Assembly (NCBI RefSeq): GCF_036178845.1
Contig: NZ_CP108070.1
Coordinates: 9,362,001 to 9,426,000 of the forward strand
DNA length: 64,000 nt
Direction of reading: 5' to 3'
Origin: Streptomyces sp. NBC_00271
GTDB taxonomy: Bacteria > Actinomycetota > Actinomycetes > Streptomycetales > Streptomycetaceae
Shown here: piece after piece, positions 35,337 through 42,591 of the stretch
Layout: each line of letters opens with the position of its first letter
Numbering within the stretch: the stretch's first letter is position 1
The notes under the pieces: model-generated
Told to the model about the DNA's origin: nothing
What the model saw: the letters and a program-made list of their open reading frames with translations, nothing else
The model's database searches: none
Translations under genes and position numbers: made by a program

Positions 35337-35927
35337 TCAGTCCCGGAAGGCGCAGCTGTTGTGCGGGTGCTGGTCGGCGGGCGTGGCCTGGGCGGGCACG
35401 TGGACGTGGATCTCGGGCCGGACGGCGACCTTCGCCGGGCGTGCCGGGCGGCCGACGGGGCGGCGCAGGGTCAGGCCGCGCATCGCGAACGCGGACAGGA
35501 ACGTCCAGGCGAGGACGGCGAGCCCGGCCGCGACGGGGCGGCTGGTTGCCGGGGTGGCCGTCCAGACCATCCAAACGGTGGCCGCGCCCCACGCGGTCCA
35601 CATCGCGCGCACTCCGTTGTTCCGCGAGAGGTAGCCGAGGACCAGGCCGACGATGCCGGTGAGCAGCCACAGCGTGTAGACGGTGGAGGCTTCGACGGCG
35701 AGGCCGGCGGCGTGCGATGCGATGTACGTACGCACCGGCTGGTCGACGACGGCGAACACGCCGCTGGAGGTGTCGACGCCGACCTGCACCTTGGGCACGG
35801 CGGTGAGCAGCTGCTGAAGCGCCTGGAGGATGACTTCGCCGGCGGCGAGGTCGTCCTGGATCTGCTGGAGCGCGAGTCGGGCGGTGTCCACGGAGGCGCG
35901 GACGCGCTCCAGCCGGGTGCGGCTCAC
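35337..35927 (-). CDS. integral membrane protein of accessory gene set
   Basis: The 196-residue protein starts RTRLERVRASVDTARLALQQ, a helix shared with the protein at 24130-24486, then KVQVGVDTSSGVFAVVDQP, and three or four membrane helices (TVYTLWLLTGIVGLVLGYL, AWGAATVWMVWTA, VAAGLAVLAWTFLSAF). It ends in a cytoplasmic basic and His-rich tail. Family function unknown. Its similarity to a protein coupled to the Pycsar-type effector suggests a common system. Confidence 0.65.
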   Translation of the reverse strand: MSRTRLERVRASVDTARLALQQIQDDLAAGEVILQALQQLLTAVPKVQVGVDTSSGVFAVVDQPVRTYIASHAAGLAVEASTVYTLWLLTGIVGLVLGYLSRNNGVRAMWTAWGAATVWMVWTATPATSRPVAAGLAVLAWTFLSAFAMRGLTLRRPVGRPARPAKVAVRPEIHVHVPAQATPADQHPHNSCAFRD

Positions 35928-36045
35928 CGACAGGCGCCGGGGCGGGTGGTGAGCCAGGTGGTGACGGCGGCGGCGCCGGTGCCGATGGCGCGGTGCAGGG
36001 CCGGGTCACTTGACTGCACCAACGGCTGGCTCAACCTGGTGGCGG

Positions 36046-36498
36046 TCAGAGGGTCTCCCGCATCACGCGTATCAGCCGTTCGCGTTCGCGGCTGAATTCC
36101 TTGCGCGGACGGCTGAGCTCTTCGTCGTTGTACGGAATGCCCCGGCCTACTGCGTCGCGGTAGGCGATCAAGAGTTTGATCAATTGGCTCGTAGAAACCG
36201 TCATTTCATCGCTCGTCACCAACGAGAGCTCGAAGCGCCGAGCAAGCACACTGCTGTCCCGAAGCACTGTCAATGCACGGGCTCGCGCAGTCTCATCGTT
36301 GTCGTGACCTTGGCTGATGTTCCATAAGATCTCACTCGCTTCTGCCGTCGCCTGCAGAAAAGCCGCGTAAGCCGACCGCAGTTCGCTCCGTTTGTTTAAC
36401 TCCCGATCTCTACGCGATCGGTGGCGATCCACTAGAAACGAAGATCCCAGAGCGATCAAACCGCCGATCGCGGTACTCACTGGTGCTGTCCACTCCAT
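36046..36498 (-). CDS. single-pass membrane protein, less GC-rich
   Basis: The 150-residue protein has one N-terminal membrane helix (about 7-23, VSTAIGGLIALGSSFLV), an R/K-rich stop-transfer (DRHRSRRDRELNKRSE) and a long helical cytoplasmic tail ending RERERLIRVMRETL. The coding DNA is visibly richer in A/T than its neighbours, consistent with transfer from another host. The ATG at 36498 overlaps the end of the truncated upstream gene by 22 bases. No function is known. Confidence 0.65.
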   Translation of the reverse strand: MEWTAPVSTAIGGLIALGSSFLVDRHRSRRDRELNKRSELRSAYAAFLQATAEASEILWNISQGHDNDETARARALTVLRDSSVLARRFELSLVTSDEMTVSTSQLIKLLIAYRDAVGRGIPYNDEELSRPRKEFSRERERLIRVMRETL

Positions 36499-36794
36499 AT
36501 CGTCAGCTTGCTACCTATTCGATTCGCGAAACGCCGCTTGGTGCAGAGAACGTCCAGCTCCATCCACGCGCTGCCCAGCCCGGTGAGCTCCGAGGTGGCC
36601 TTGCCGTCGTCGTCGACGCGGGCGGCCTTGCAGTGCTCGATGTAGCCGGTCTTGTCGGTCTTCTTCACCGGCCACAGCAAAACGGCTCCGCGGTCGATCG
36701 CAGCGTGCGTCGACGCGTTGATGGCCGCGCCGGTGAGCATGGCTCTGTCGGCACTGGCGGCCAAAGACGACGACGTCCAGCGGCTCCGCCGCGA
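36477..36794 (-). pseudogene. hypothetical gene truncated by IS5 insertion
   Basis: The good frame contains MLTGAAINASTHAAIDRGAV, LLWPVKKTDKTGYIEHCKAA and TSELTGLGSAWMELDVLCTK before its stop. Its 5' part ends at the left inverted repeat of the IS5 element at 36795, and no continuation in frame is obvious past 37690. A shorter protein from the internal ATG is possible. It is not recognised. Confidence 0.5.
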
Positions 36795-37690
36795 GCCAAC
36801 TGATCGTTTCAGAATGAGTTGAGCTGCGTGTCTTGTGCTCGACGATCTTGGTGGGCATGGTGTCGGAGTGCGTGCTGATCTTGTTCCTGACGACCTGTGG
36901 GAGCGGGTGGCCCCGCTGCTGCCGCCCACTCCCGAGCGCCGCCGTGGGCATCCGGGACGGTTGCGCGTTCCCGACCGAGTGGCACTCGCCGGCGTGATGT
37001 ACGTGCTACGGACCGGTGTCGCATGGCGTGATGTCCCCGTGGAGACGGTGGGCTGCTCCGGGGTGACGGCCTGGCGGCGACTGCGGGACTGGACCGAGGC
37101 CGGCGTCTGGCCACGCTTGCACGCCGCGCTGCTGACCGAGCTTCGTCACGCGGGCCTGCTGGACCTGAACGACTGCTCCGTGGACGGATCGCACGTCCGG
37201 GCTCTCAAAGGGGAGATCACGTCGGCCCCTCACCCGTCGACCGTGCCCGCCCCGGCTCCAAGCACCACCTGATCGTCGACCGTCACGGGACCCCGCTCGC
37301 CGTCACGCTCACCGGCGGGAACCGGCACGACGTCACCCAGCTCCTGCCCCTGCTGGACGCCATCCCATCGATTCGGGGACTGCGGGAACGCCCCCGCCGC
37401 AAACCGCGGCGCCTGTACGCCGACCGGGGCTACGACTTCGACAAGTACCGCCGCCTGCTGTGGAAGCGCGACATCAAACCCATGATCGCCCGACGCGGCG
37501 TTGCCCACGGCTCCGGACTGGGCAAAGTGCGCTGGGTTGTCGAGCGCGCCTTCGCCTGGCTGCACCAGTTCAAACGGCTCCGCACCCGCTATGAACGACG
37601 CGCAGATCTCCACCAGGGCCTGCTCAAACTGGCCTGCGGCCTCATATGCCTTCGCCGTCTCCGAGCCTCATCCTGAGACGATCAGTTGGC
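36795..37690 (+). mobile_element. IS5-family element with 24-bp inverted repeats
   Basis: The left end 36795-36818 (GCCAACTGATCGTTTCAG...) and the complement of the right end 37667-37690 agree at 22 of 24 positions. The element is 896 bp long and holds a two-frame transposase. A target duplication is not clear; a 2-bp GC is possible. It has truncated the minus-strand gene on its left. Confidence 0.85.
36835..37676 (+). CDS. IS5-family transposase in two frames
   Basis: ORF1 reads LVPDDLWERVAPLLPPTPER, RTGVAWRDVP and CSVDGSHVRALKG with the first catalytic Asp. ORF2 continues DHVGPSPVDRARPGSKHHL, TGGNRHDVTQL with the second Asp, and VRWVVERAFAWLHQFKRLR with Glu. The frames join at CTCAAAGGGGAG near 37210 by a -1 shift, giving KGGDHVG, as in related single-frame proteins. 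IS5/IS427-type elements often use programmed -1 frameshifting, but a lost G would look the same. Confidence 0.8.
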
Positions 37691-37738
37691 TACGCCGAAC
37701 CACCCCGGCCGCACCTCGTTCAGAAGCGGTTGCAGCGA

Positions 37739-37890
37739 CTACACTGCGGACCGCATCTCCTGATCCGTGACGTCAAGAGGCTCCGGCAGACTCAGCCCAT
37801 ACCCGCGCAGCCGCCACAGGTCGAAGACTTCGCTCCCGTCGGCTGCAAAGTCCACATCGACCTCAGTGCCGTTGTCGCTAACGAAGCGGC
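37739..37890 (-). pseudogene. hypothetical gene, C-terminal fragment
   Basis: The minus-strand reading NGTEVDVDFAADGSEVFDLW, RLRGYGLSLPEPLDVTDQEM has good codon use and a natural stop at 37739. Its beginning runs into the opposite-strand DUF6197-like coding sequence near 37890, so its N-terminus seems to have been replaced. It is not assigned to a family. Confidence 0.4.
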
Positions 37891-37909
37891 ACCCCGCGCA
37901 CACCAGCTG

Positions 37910-38167
37910 ATGGACACCGCTGGATGGTGCGCCGGCACCCTCACCGACGAACAGGGCGCGGTCTGTCTGCTCGGAGCGATCCGTCAGGCAGCGAGAGGGG
38001 ACCGAGGCCTGGAGGCCGACGCTGCGGCCGTCCTGCTCGACACCATCCGCCGTCGCTTCGGCGATGTGGAGTCCGTGCCCGCGTTCAACGACGCGTGGGC
38101 CAACGGACGTGCGTCGATCCGGATGCTGCACGAGGCAGCCTCATCCGCAGACGCGCGAGGCATCTGA
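37910..38167 (+). CDS. DUF6197-like protein, possibly short at 5' end
   Basis: The frame contains TAGWCAGTLTDEQGAVCLLG, then RGLEADAAAVLLDTIRRRFG and VPAFNDAWANGRASIRMLHE. This is the GW..G....G..C.LGA plus FND pattern of DUF6197, a small family common on actinobacterial mobile DNA, function unknown. The frame stays open upstream, but that part overlaps the opposite-strand fragment. ATG 37910 would give 85 residues, which may be shorter than intact members. Confidence 0.55.
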   Translation: MDTAGWCAGTLTDEQGAVCLLGAIRQAARGDRGLEADAAAVLLDTIRRRFGDVESVPAFNDAWANGRASIRMLHEAASSADARGI

Positions 38168-38180
38168 CCGACAGGGCGGG

Positions 38181-38372
38181 TCAGTCTTCCCACTCGATGA
38201 TCAGCTGCCCGGCGTCGTTGACGTACGCCGGATACACGTAGCCGCCGACGACCGCGCGGTTGATGACGACTTCCACCGTCTCGTCAGCGACCAGCCACAG
38301 CACCCCGTTCTCGTCCGTGGTCGCCTGCCACGTGTAGCCCTCGGTGTCGATCACCGCATCGAACTCGATCAC
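38181..38372 (-). CDS. small hypothetical protein
   Basis: From GTG 38372, preceded by a GGGGGAG site, the gene encodes 63 residues: IEFDAVIDTEGYTWQATTDE, LWLVADETVEVVINR, YVYPAYVNDAGQLIIEWED. It is acidic and beta-rich, without Cys or membrane helices. It is convergent with the DUF6197-like gene with a 13-base gap. Function unknown. Confidence 0.55.
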   Translation of the reverse strand: MIEFDAVIDTEGYTWQATTDENGVLWLVADETVEVVINRAVVGGYVYPAYVNDAGQLIIEWED

Positions 38373-38580
38373 GCTGCTCCCCCTTACGCCTTCGTGGCCG
38401 TCCCAGCGTGACGCACCACCGCACCGCAGCAACAGACCATCCCCGGACCACCTGCCTCACGCCCGTAGGCCGCTACAGCGGGCGGGCGCGGGGCAGGCCG
38501 CCCGGCCTCAGCACTACCCACCGACATCCAAGGAGATGAGTCGTGGCAAAGGGTCCCGCCGTCATGGACACCTCAGGGTT

Positions 38581-38904
38581 CTAACGCGTCAAGTCCTCGT
38601 CGGTGAGTCCGTGGCTTCCCCAGCGATTCCAGAGCGTGCGATGCCAGTCGTCGGCGTCGGGTCCCGGGCGTTTCACGGCTGGCAGTGGTCCTGAGCTGGT
38701 CTCGATCAGGTGCAGCAGCGACCAGGCAACGCCATAGCAGTCATCGGGGCCGAAGCAGCCAGCCAGAGCATGAGCCTCGTCGGGTGTGACTGGCGCGGAG
38801 ATGGCCTCGATTTGCCGGAATCGGCGGTCAACGAGCTCCTCGTCGTCGGTGTCCCAGTCGGGGAGGGGGCCATCGGCGACGAAGGCCTGAACTTCGGGTC
38901 TCAT
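38581..38904 (-). CDS. small hypothetical protein, immunity-like size
   Basis: The 107-residue product starts MRPEVQAFVADGPLPDWDTD and continues LVDRRFRQIEAISAPVTPDE, AHALAGCFGPDDCYGVAWSL and DWHRTLWNRWGSHGL. It is acidic and helical, a composition common among actinobacterial immunity-like orphans, but nothing nearby looks like a matching toxin. Start ATG 38904 is preferred over 38940 because the extra residues look non-coding. Confidence 0.55.
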   Translation of the reverse strand: MRPEVQAFVADGPLPDWDTDDEELVDRRFRQIEAISAPVTPDEAHALAGCFGPDDCYGVAWSLLHLIETSSGPLPAVKRPGPDADDWHRTLWNRWGSHGLTDEDLTR

Positions 38905-39108
38905 CCTTGAATGATCGACTGCTGTGGGTGATCTGAGCAAGGTAGCCGCAGGTCAGGCGCCCGCGCATCTGCCACCACCCCGAGGACCGCGCGCCGCTCT
39001 ATGCGGAGGTCTCAGCAGACCCGGTTCGCCGGAGGCGTCGCAGCCCTCCTACTCGAACATCCGTAGAGGCTTGCGCCCCCTCGGAATGCCCTTGACTACG
39101 GATTAGGT

Positions 39109-39373
39109 GTGCTGACCGAACCGCCCCAACCGACCTGGTGGAAGGCCAACCGGCACAAAGTGCTGCTGGTGGTCGGCCTGCTGGTCGGCTACTGGATCGG
39201 CACCCACCTGCACGCGCCCCGGCATCACAGCCGGACACCCCCAGCCGGGGCCCGGAGCACGCGCGCACCGACCCCGGCCCGGTCTGACCCGACACCTCCT
39301 GCGCCCCGCTCCCCCGCTCCTTGCGGTGCGGGGCGCAGTCCTGTCTGCCCACCGCGATCTGGAGGACCTGCCC
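39109..39373 (+). CDS. small membrane protein upstream of 35-residue ORF copy B
   Basis: GTG 39109 starts LTEPPQPTWWKANRHKVLLV with one membrane helix (VLLVVGLLVGYWIGTHL) and then a Pro/Ala/Arg-rich tail. The frame remains open through the following genes, which suggests that a frameshift has removed its stop. The real end is probably shortly before 39374. It holds the same place relative to the 35-residue ORF as the membrane protein at 34991 does in copy A. Confidence 0.45.
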
Positions 39374-39481
39374 GTGCTCATCCCCCGCCCGCGCCGCCGG
39401 ATAGGCCGGCCCCGCCCGCAGCGACCCGGCCCCCGCTACCCGCGCCGCCCCGCCCGCATCGCCCAGGCCTGGAGCCGGTGA
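39374..39481 (+). CDS. 35-residue Arg/Pro-rich peptide, copy B
   Basis: GTG 39374 follows GGAGG by eight bases and starts the same MLIPRPRRRIGRPRPQRPG as copy A, ending RRPARIAQAWSR. Its TGA overlaps ATG 39481 (TGATG), which is probably the original start of the RRQRL protein gene, so the peptide would be translationally coupled to it. Confidence 0.6.
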   Translation: MLIPRPRRRIGRPRPQRPGPRYPRRPARIAQAWSR

Positions 39482-39508
39482 TGGACAAAGCCCACTTTCA
39501 ACGGAGAC

Positions 39509-39896
39509 GTGCTGCTGGAGGCGTACGGCTGGGGCACCGCGCCCGAAGGGCTCGCTACGCGCCGCCAGTTACGCGCTCTCGGCCAGCGTCCCGCAGGGCA
39601 GGAGCCGATCATCCTGAGGTGCCGGCCGTGCGGGGTACTGGCCGGGCCGCGTCTGCACGAGGCCCACCTACCTGTACCGGATCGACCGCGCCAAGCCTGT
39701 CCGGCCGATGACTCTCGCTCAGGAGCGGGCGCTGGACCGGGCGATGGAGGCACGGACGCGCTGCCCCAAGTGTCGGCGCCGGTATCACCACTGTCTGCCG
39801 CTGCGCACTCTCGGCAGTTGCCTGGAGTGCCACGACGGCACCCCGGCCGATCCCGCCAACTACGTCCACGAGTCATGCCACGACCTGGTGGCGTGA
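39509..39896 (+). pseudogene. RRQRL-motif zinc-binding protein, frameshifted
   Basis: The first frame has EAYGWGTAPEGLATRRQLRA, containing the RRQ-L motif, and LGQRPAGQEPIILRC. Near 39628 the sense moves to another frame, WPGRVCTRPTYLYRIDRAKP and CPKCRRRYHHCLPLRTLGSC with a zinc-ribbon Cys set, ending in HESCHDLVA. A further one-base change near 39495 separates ATG 39481 from this frame. The family is typical of Streptomyces integrative elements; it is probably nucleic-acid binding. This copy is dead as read. Confidence 0.7.
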
Positions 39897-40029
39897 TCGG
39901 CATCGAATTCGCTGATCCCTGGCCGGACGAACCCCCGTTTTAACAGGCCAGGGCTGGTGGCCGCGCATCGGCAAAGAACCGCTCCCTCCTTCACCTTTTG
40001 AGATCACCGAAGGCCACACCACCAGAAAG

Positions 40030-40761
40030 TCACTCTTCCGGGTAAGGCGCCCAGGGGCGGGTCGGGTCCGTCGCTGTGGTGAGCGCTTGGACTTCCCGAA
40101 GCATCACGAGCTTTTCCCAGGTGAGCAGCCACTGCCTCTCGTCGCCGTCCAGCGCGCGAACGACGGACTCAAGGACCGGCCACTTCGGCAGTCGCTTCCC
40201 GCTGAACAGGTCGGAGAGCGTCGAGGGACTGGCAATTCCTGGAAACTCGGGGTTCTCCTCGATCTTCTTCGAGAGCTGGCGCAACGTGGGTGCACCAGCT
40301 TCGACGCGGAGCCTCCTGAGCTGTTCGGCCATGTCCTGCACTGCCGAGCGGAGCCTTTCGTCGCCTGCTTGTTCTGGGACTGGTGGTGGTGTGGCCTTCG
40401 GTGCTTGTTCTAGGGCTGGTGCTGGTGTGGCCTTCGGCTCTGCTGTCGGGGTCACGCGGCCTTTGGAGGGCCGAGCAGCACGTAGCTCTTCCAGTTCGGC
40501 TTCTGTAACGGTGCGCCGGGTGAGCCATTCCGTTGCGTCACCGCCCCAAGCTGTGACCAATGCTCCTAACACGGAGCGGGTAGGCAGGCGCCGTCCCCGC
40601 AGCGCCGCGAAGAGTGTGGAACGAGGGATATGAGTCCGCGCTGCGATTTGATCCACGCTGGGGGCCTCGAAGCCGGCGGCGTCACGCAACGCTCGGAGCT
40701 TGAGCGCAAAGCGCGCGAGGGGACCGTCTGATGGCGCCAGGTGCGAGGGCCGTCTCGGCAT
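40030..40761 (-). CDS. XRE-family regulator with two HTH domains
   Basis: The 243-residue protein starts at ATG 40761, with a first HTH region (LKLRALRDAAGFEAPSVDQI, RTHIPRSTLFAALRGRRLP), an Ala/Pro-rich linker of about 60 residues with a repeated KATPxPxxEQA unit, and a second HTH (LRRLRVEAGAPTLRQLSKKI, ASPSTLSDLFSGKRLP). Each HTH is followed by a helix ending W....W. The doubled architecture suggests binding to paired operator half-sites. No obvious target or partner adjoins it. Confidence 0.75.
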   Translation of the reverse strand: MPRRPSHLAPSDGPLARFALKLRALRDAAGFEAPSVDQIAARTHIPRSTLFAALRGRRLPTRSVLGALVTAWGGDATEWLTRRTVTEAELEELRAARPSKGRVTPTAEPKATPAPALEQAPKATPPPVPEQAGDERLRSAVQDMAEQLRRLRVEAGAPTLRQLSKKIEENPEFPGIASPSTLSDLFSGKRLPKWPVLESVVRALDGDERQWLLTWEKLVMLREVQALTTATDPTRPWAPYPEE

Positions 40762-40961
40762 GACCACCCCATCTGCAGTTTGTTGTCGTGTATAGAGCGC
40801 AGATTGTGCTCGTATTGTCTCGACCAATTGAACAGGGTCAGGGGGCAACACATGCTGGAAAAGCAACAGTTGACCAGCCGCCAGCGACCCCTGCCTCCGA
40901 GCTCAAGAGGACGACTGGCGGCCCAGCCAGCCGACGTTGTCGGCAGAACGGACGTGACCGC

Positions 40962-41183
40962 ATGGGTCAGTCGCTCTCGCATCGTCTCCCATGGCGCCCC
41001 TGGGCGCGCAAGGGATCCAAGGAGGTTGGCGTCCTCGTGGTGATCGTCATCGTGGTCGTGGGCCTGTCCCTGGTCCTGCCCGCCGTGCAGATCGCCGCAT
41101 GCACTGGTCTGTTCAGTGCGATTGCCAGTGCGGTGGCACTCACCTGTTGTACTGAGCGCGGCGCACTGCGTCGGCGAGCCTGA
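40962..41183 (+). CDS. possible small membrane protein
   Basis: From ATG 40962 the frame gives 73 residues with two hydrophobic segments (VGVLVVIVIVVVGLSLVL and GLFSAIASAVALTCC) and a basic tail. This is consistent with a small membrane protein of a Streptomyces mobile region. No ribosome-binding site is obvious and no family is recognised. Confidence 0.4.
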   Translation: MGQSLSHRLPWRPWARKGSKEVGVLVVIVIVVVGLSLVLPAVQIAACTGLFSAIASAVALTCCTERGALRRRA

Positions 41184-41314
41184 GGCCCGGCGGCAGGGGG
41201 ACGGCGTCACGGGCGTCGTCCCCCTGCCGCCGTTCTGGAACAGGAGCCGGGGAAGTACGGCTGAACGTACTTAAGGCGTCGTTTCTTTTGGCGTGATTGT
41301 TCGTTGAACTGTGC

Positions 41315-42123
41315 ATGGCGGATCTGGTTGAGCGGCTGGTGCCGGACGAGTTGTGGGCGCTGTTCTGGCGGGTGGTACCACCGACGGAGGTGAGGCGTCC
41401 GCAGGGCGGGGGCCGGCGGCGCGCCGGTGACCGCGAGACCCTCGCGGCGGTCATCTTCGTGGCCACCTCGGGCTGCACCTGGCGGCAACTGCCGCCCGTG
41501 TTCGGGCCGGCCTGGCCCACGGTCTACCGGCGCTTCGCCCAGTGGAGCCGGGCCAGGGTCTGGGCCAGGCTCCATCGGGTCGTCCTCGACGAACTCGGGG
41601 CCCGCGGTGAGCTGGACTGGTCGCGGTGCGCGATCGACTCCGTCAGCGTCCGGGCGGCAAAAGGGGGCCACTGACCGGACCGAATCCGACCGACCGCGGC
41701 AAGAGCGGATCGAAAATCCACCTGATCACGGACCGAAACGGGCTGCCCCTGTCGCTGGGCATCTCCGGCGCCAACATGCACGACAGCCTCGGCCTGGAAC
41801 CGCTGGTGCGCGGGATCCCGCTCATCCGCTCCCGACGCGGACCACGCCGCCGACGTCCGGCCAAGCTCCATGCCGACAAGGGATATGACTACGACCACCT
41901 GCGCCGCTGGCTACGAAAGCGCGGAATCCGCCACCGCATCGCCCGTAAGGGCATCGAGTCCTCCACACGGCTGGGCCGCCACCGCTGGGTCGTGGAGAGG
42001 ACGGTCTCCTGGCTCGCCGGATGCCGCCGCCTGCATCGTCGCTACGAACGCAAGGCCGAGCACTTCCTCGCCTTCGTCGGCATAGCCTCAGCCCTCATCG
42101 GCTACCGCCGACTCATCAGATGA
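41315..42123 (+). CDS. IS5-family transposase in two frames
   Basis: ORF1 (MADLVERLVPDELWALFW, SGCTWRQLPPVFGPAWPTVY, WSRCAIDSVSVRAAKGG) ends at a TGA in 41672-41674. ORF2 continues GPLTGPNPTDRGKSGSKIHL, HADKGYDYDHL and HRWVVERTVSWLAGCRRLHR with the catalytic Glu. The two join by a -1 shift at GCAAAAGGGGGCC near 41660. Upstream AAGGCGTCGTTTC and downstream GAAGCAGCGCCT form imperfect inverted ends, giving an element of roughly 870 bp. The intact halves suggest a programmed frameshift rather than decay. Confidence 0.82.
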
Positions 42124-42141
42124 AGCAGCGCCTCATAACGC

Positions 42142-42534
42142 CTACTCGTCCCCAGCACGGTCGCGTCGCAGCAAGTCGGTGACCCGGCCTAGCCACCCTC
42201 TGCTGGGCTGGTTGTCCCTGCCAATCAAGAAGCGCGCTGTCTGCAGCGGGTCACGCGGGGGCTGGCCCGTTTGGTGGCGGTGCCAGTAGATGGCCACCCT
42301 CCGCTCCAGATCGCCCAGGTCAACGCTGCCGGTCCTGGACAGAACGACCGCCCCCTCCGGCCCTTCGGGGGCAGTGAGCGTCAACACGCCACCGTCCGGT
42401 GAGTACGCCGCTCTGTACTCACCCTCATCTACGTCAATCGCCTCAATCCAGTTCGTAGCGTGAATGTAGGACTCGAAGACGAGCAGGTCCTCGTCGCGAT
42501 CGAAGATGAGCACGGTGTCGGGAGGCAGCTCCAT
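42142..42534 (-). CDS. hypothetical protein
   Basis: From ATG 42534 the product has about 130 residues: MELPPDTVLIFDRDEDLLVF, IHATNWIEAIDVDEGEYRAA, GSVDLGDLERRVAIYWHRHQ. It is acidic and beta-rich at its N-terminus with a charged C-terminus, and no export signal. An in-frame ATG nine bases upstream is possible. It lies between the IS5 and IS701 elements, and IS701 inserted 53 bases upstream of its start, so its native promoter may be displaced. Confidence 0.55.
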   Translation of the reverse strand: MELPPDTVLIFDRDEDLLVFESYIHATNWIEAIDVDEGEYRAAYSPDGGVLTLTAPEGPEGAVVLSRTGSVDLGDLERRVAIYWHRHQTGQPPRDPLQTARFLIGRDNQPSRGWLGRVTDLLRRDRAGDE

Positions 42535-42591
42535 ACCGATCACTGTGGCAGCCCCGCTCGTCGTGCAGCCACCAAAATAAACGGCGTCTAA

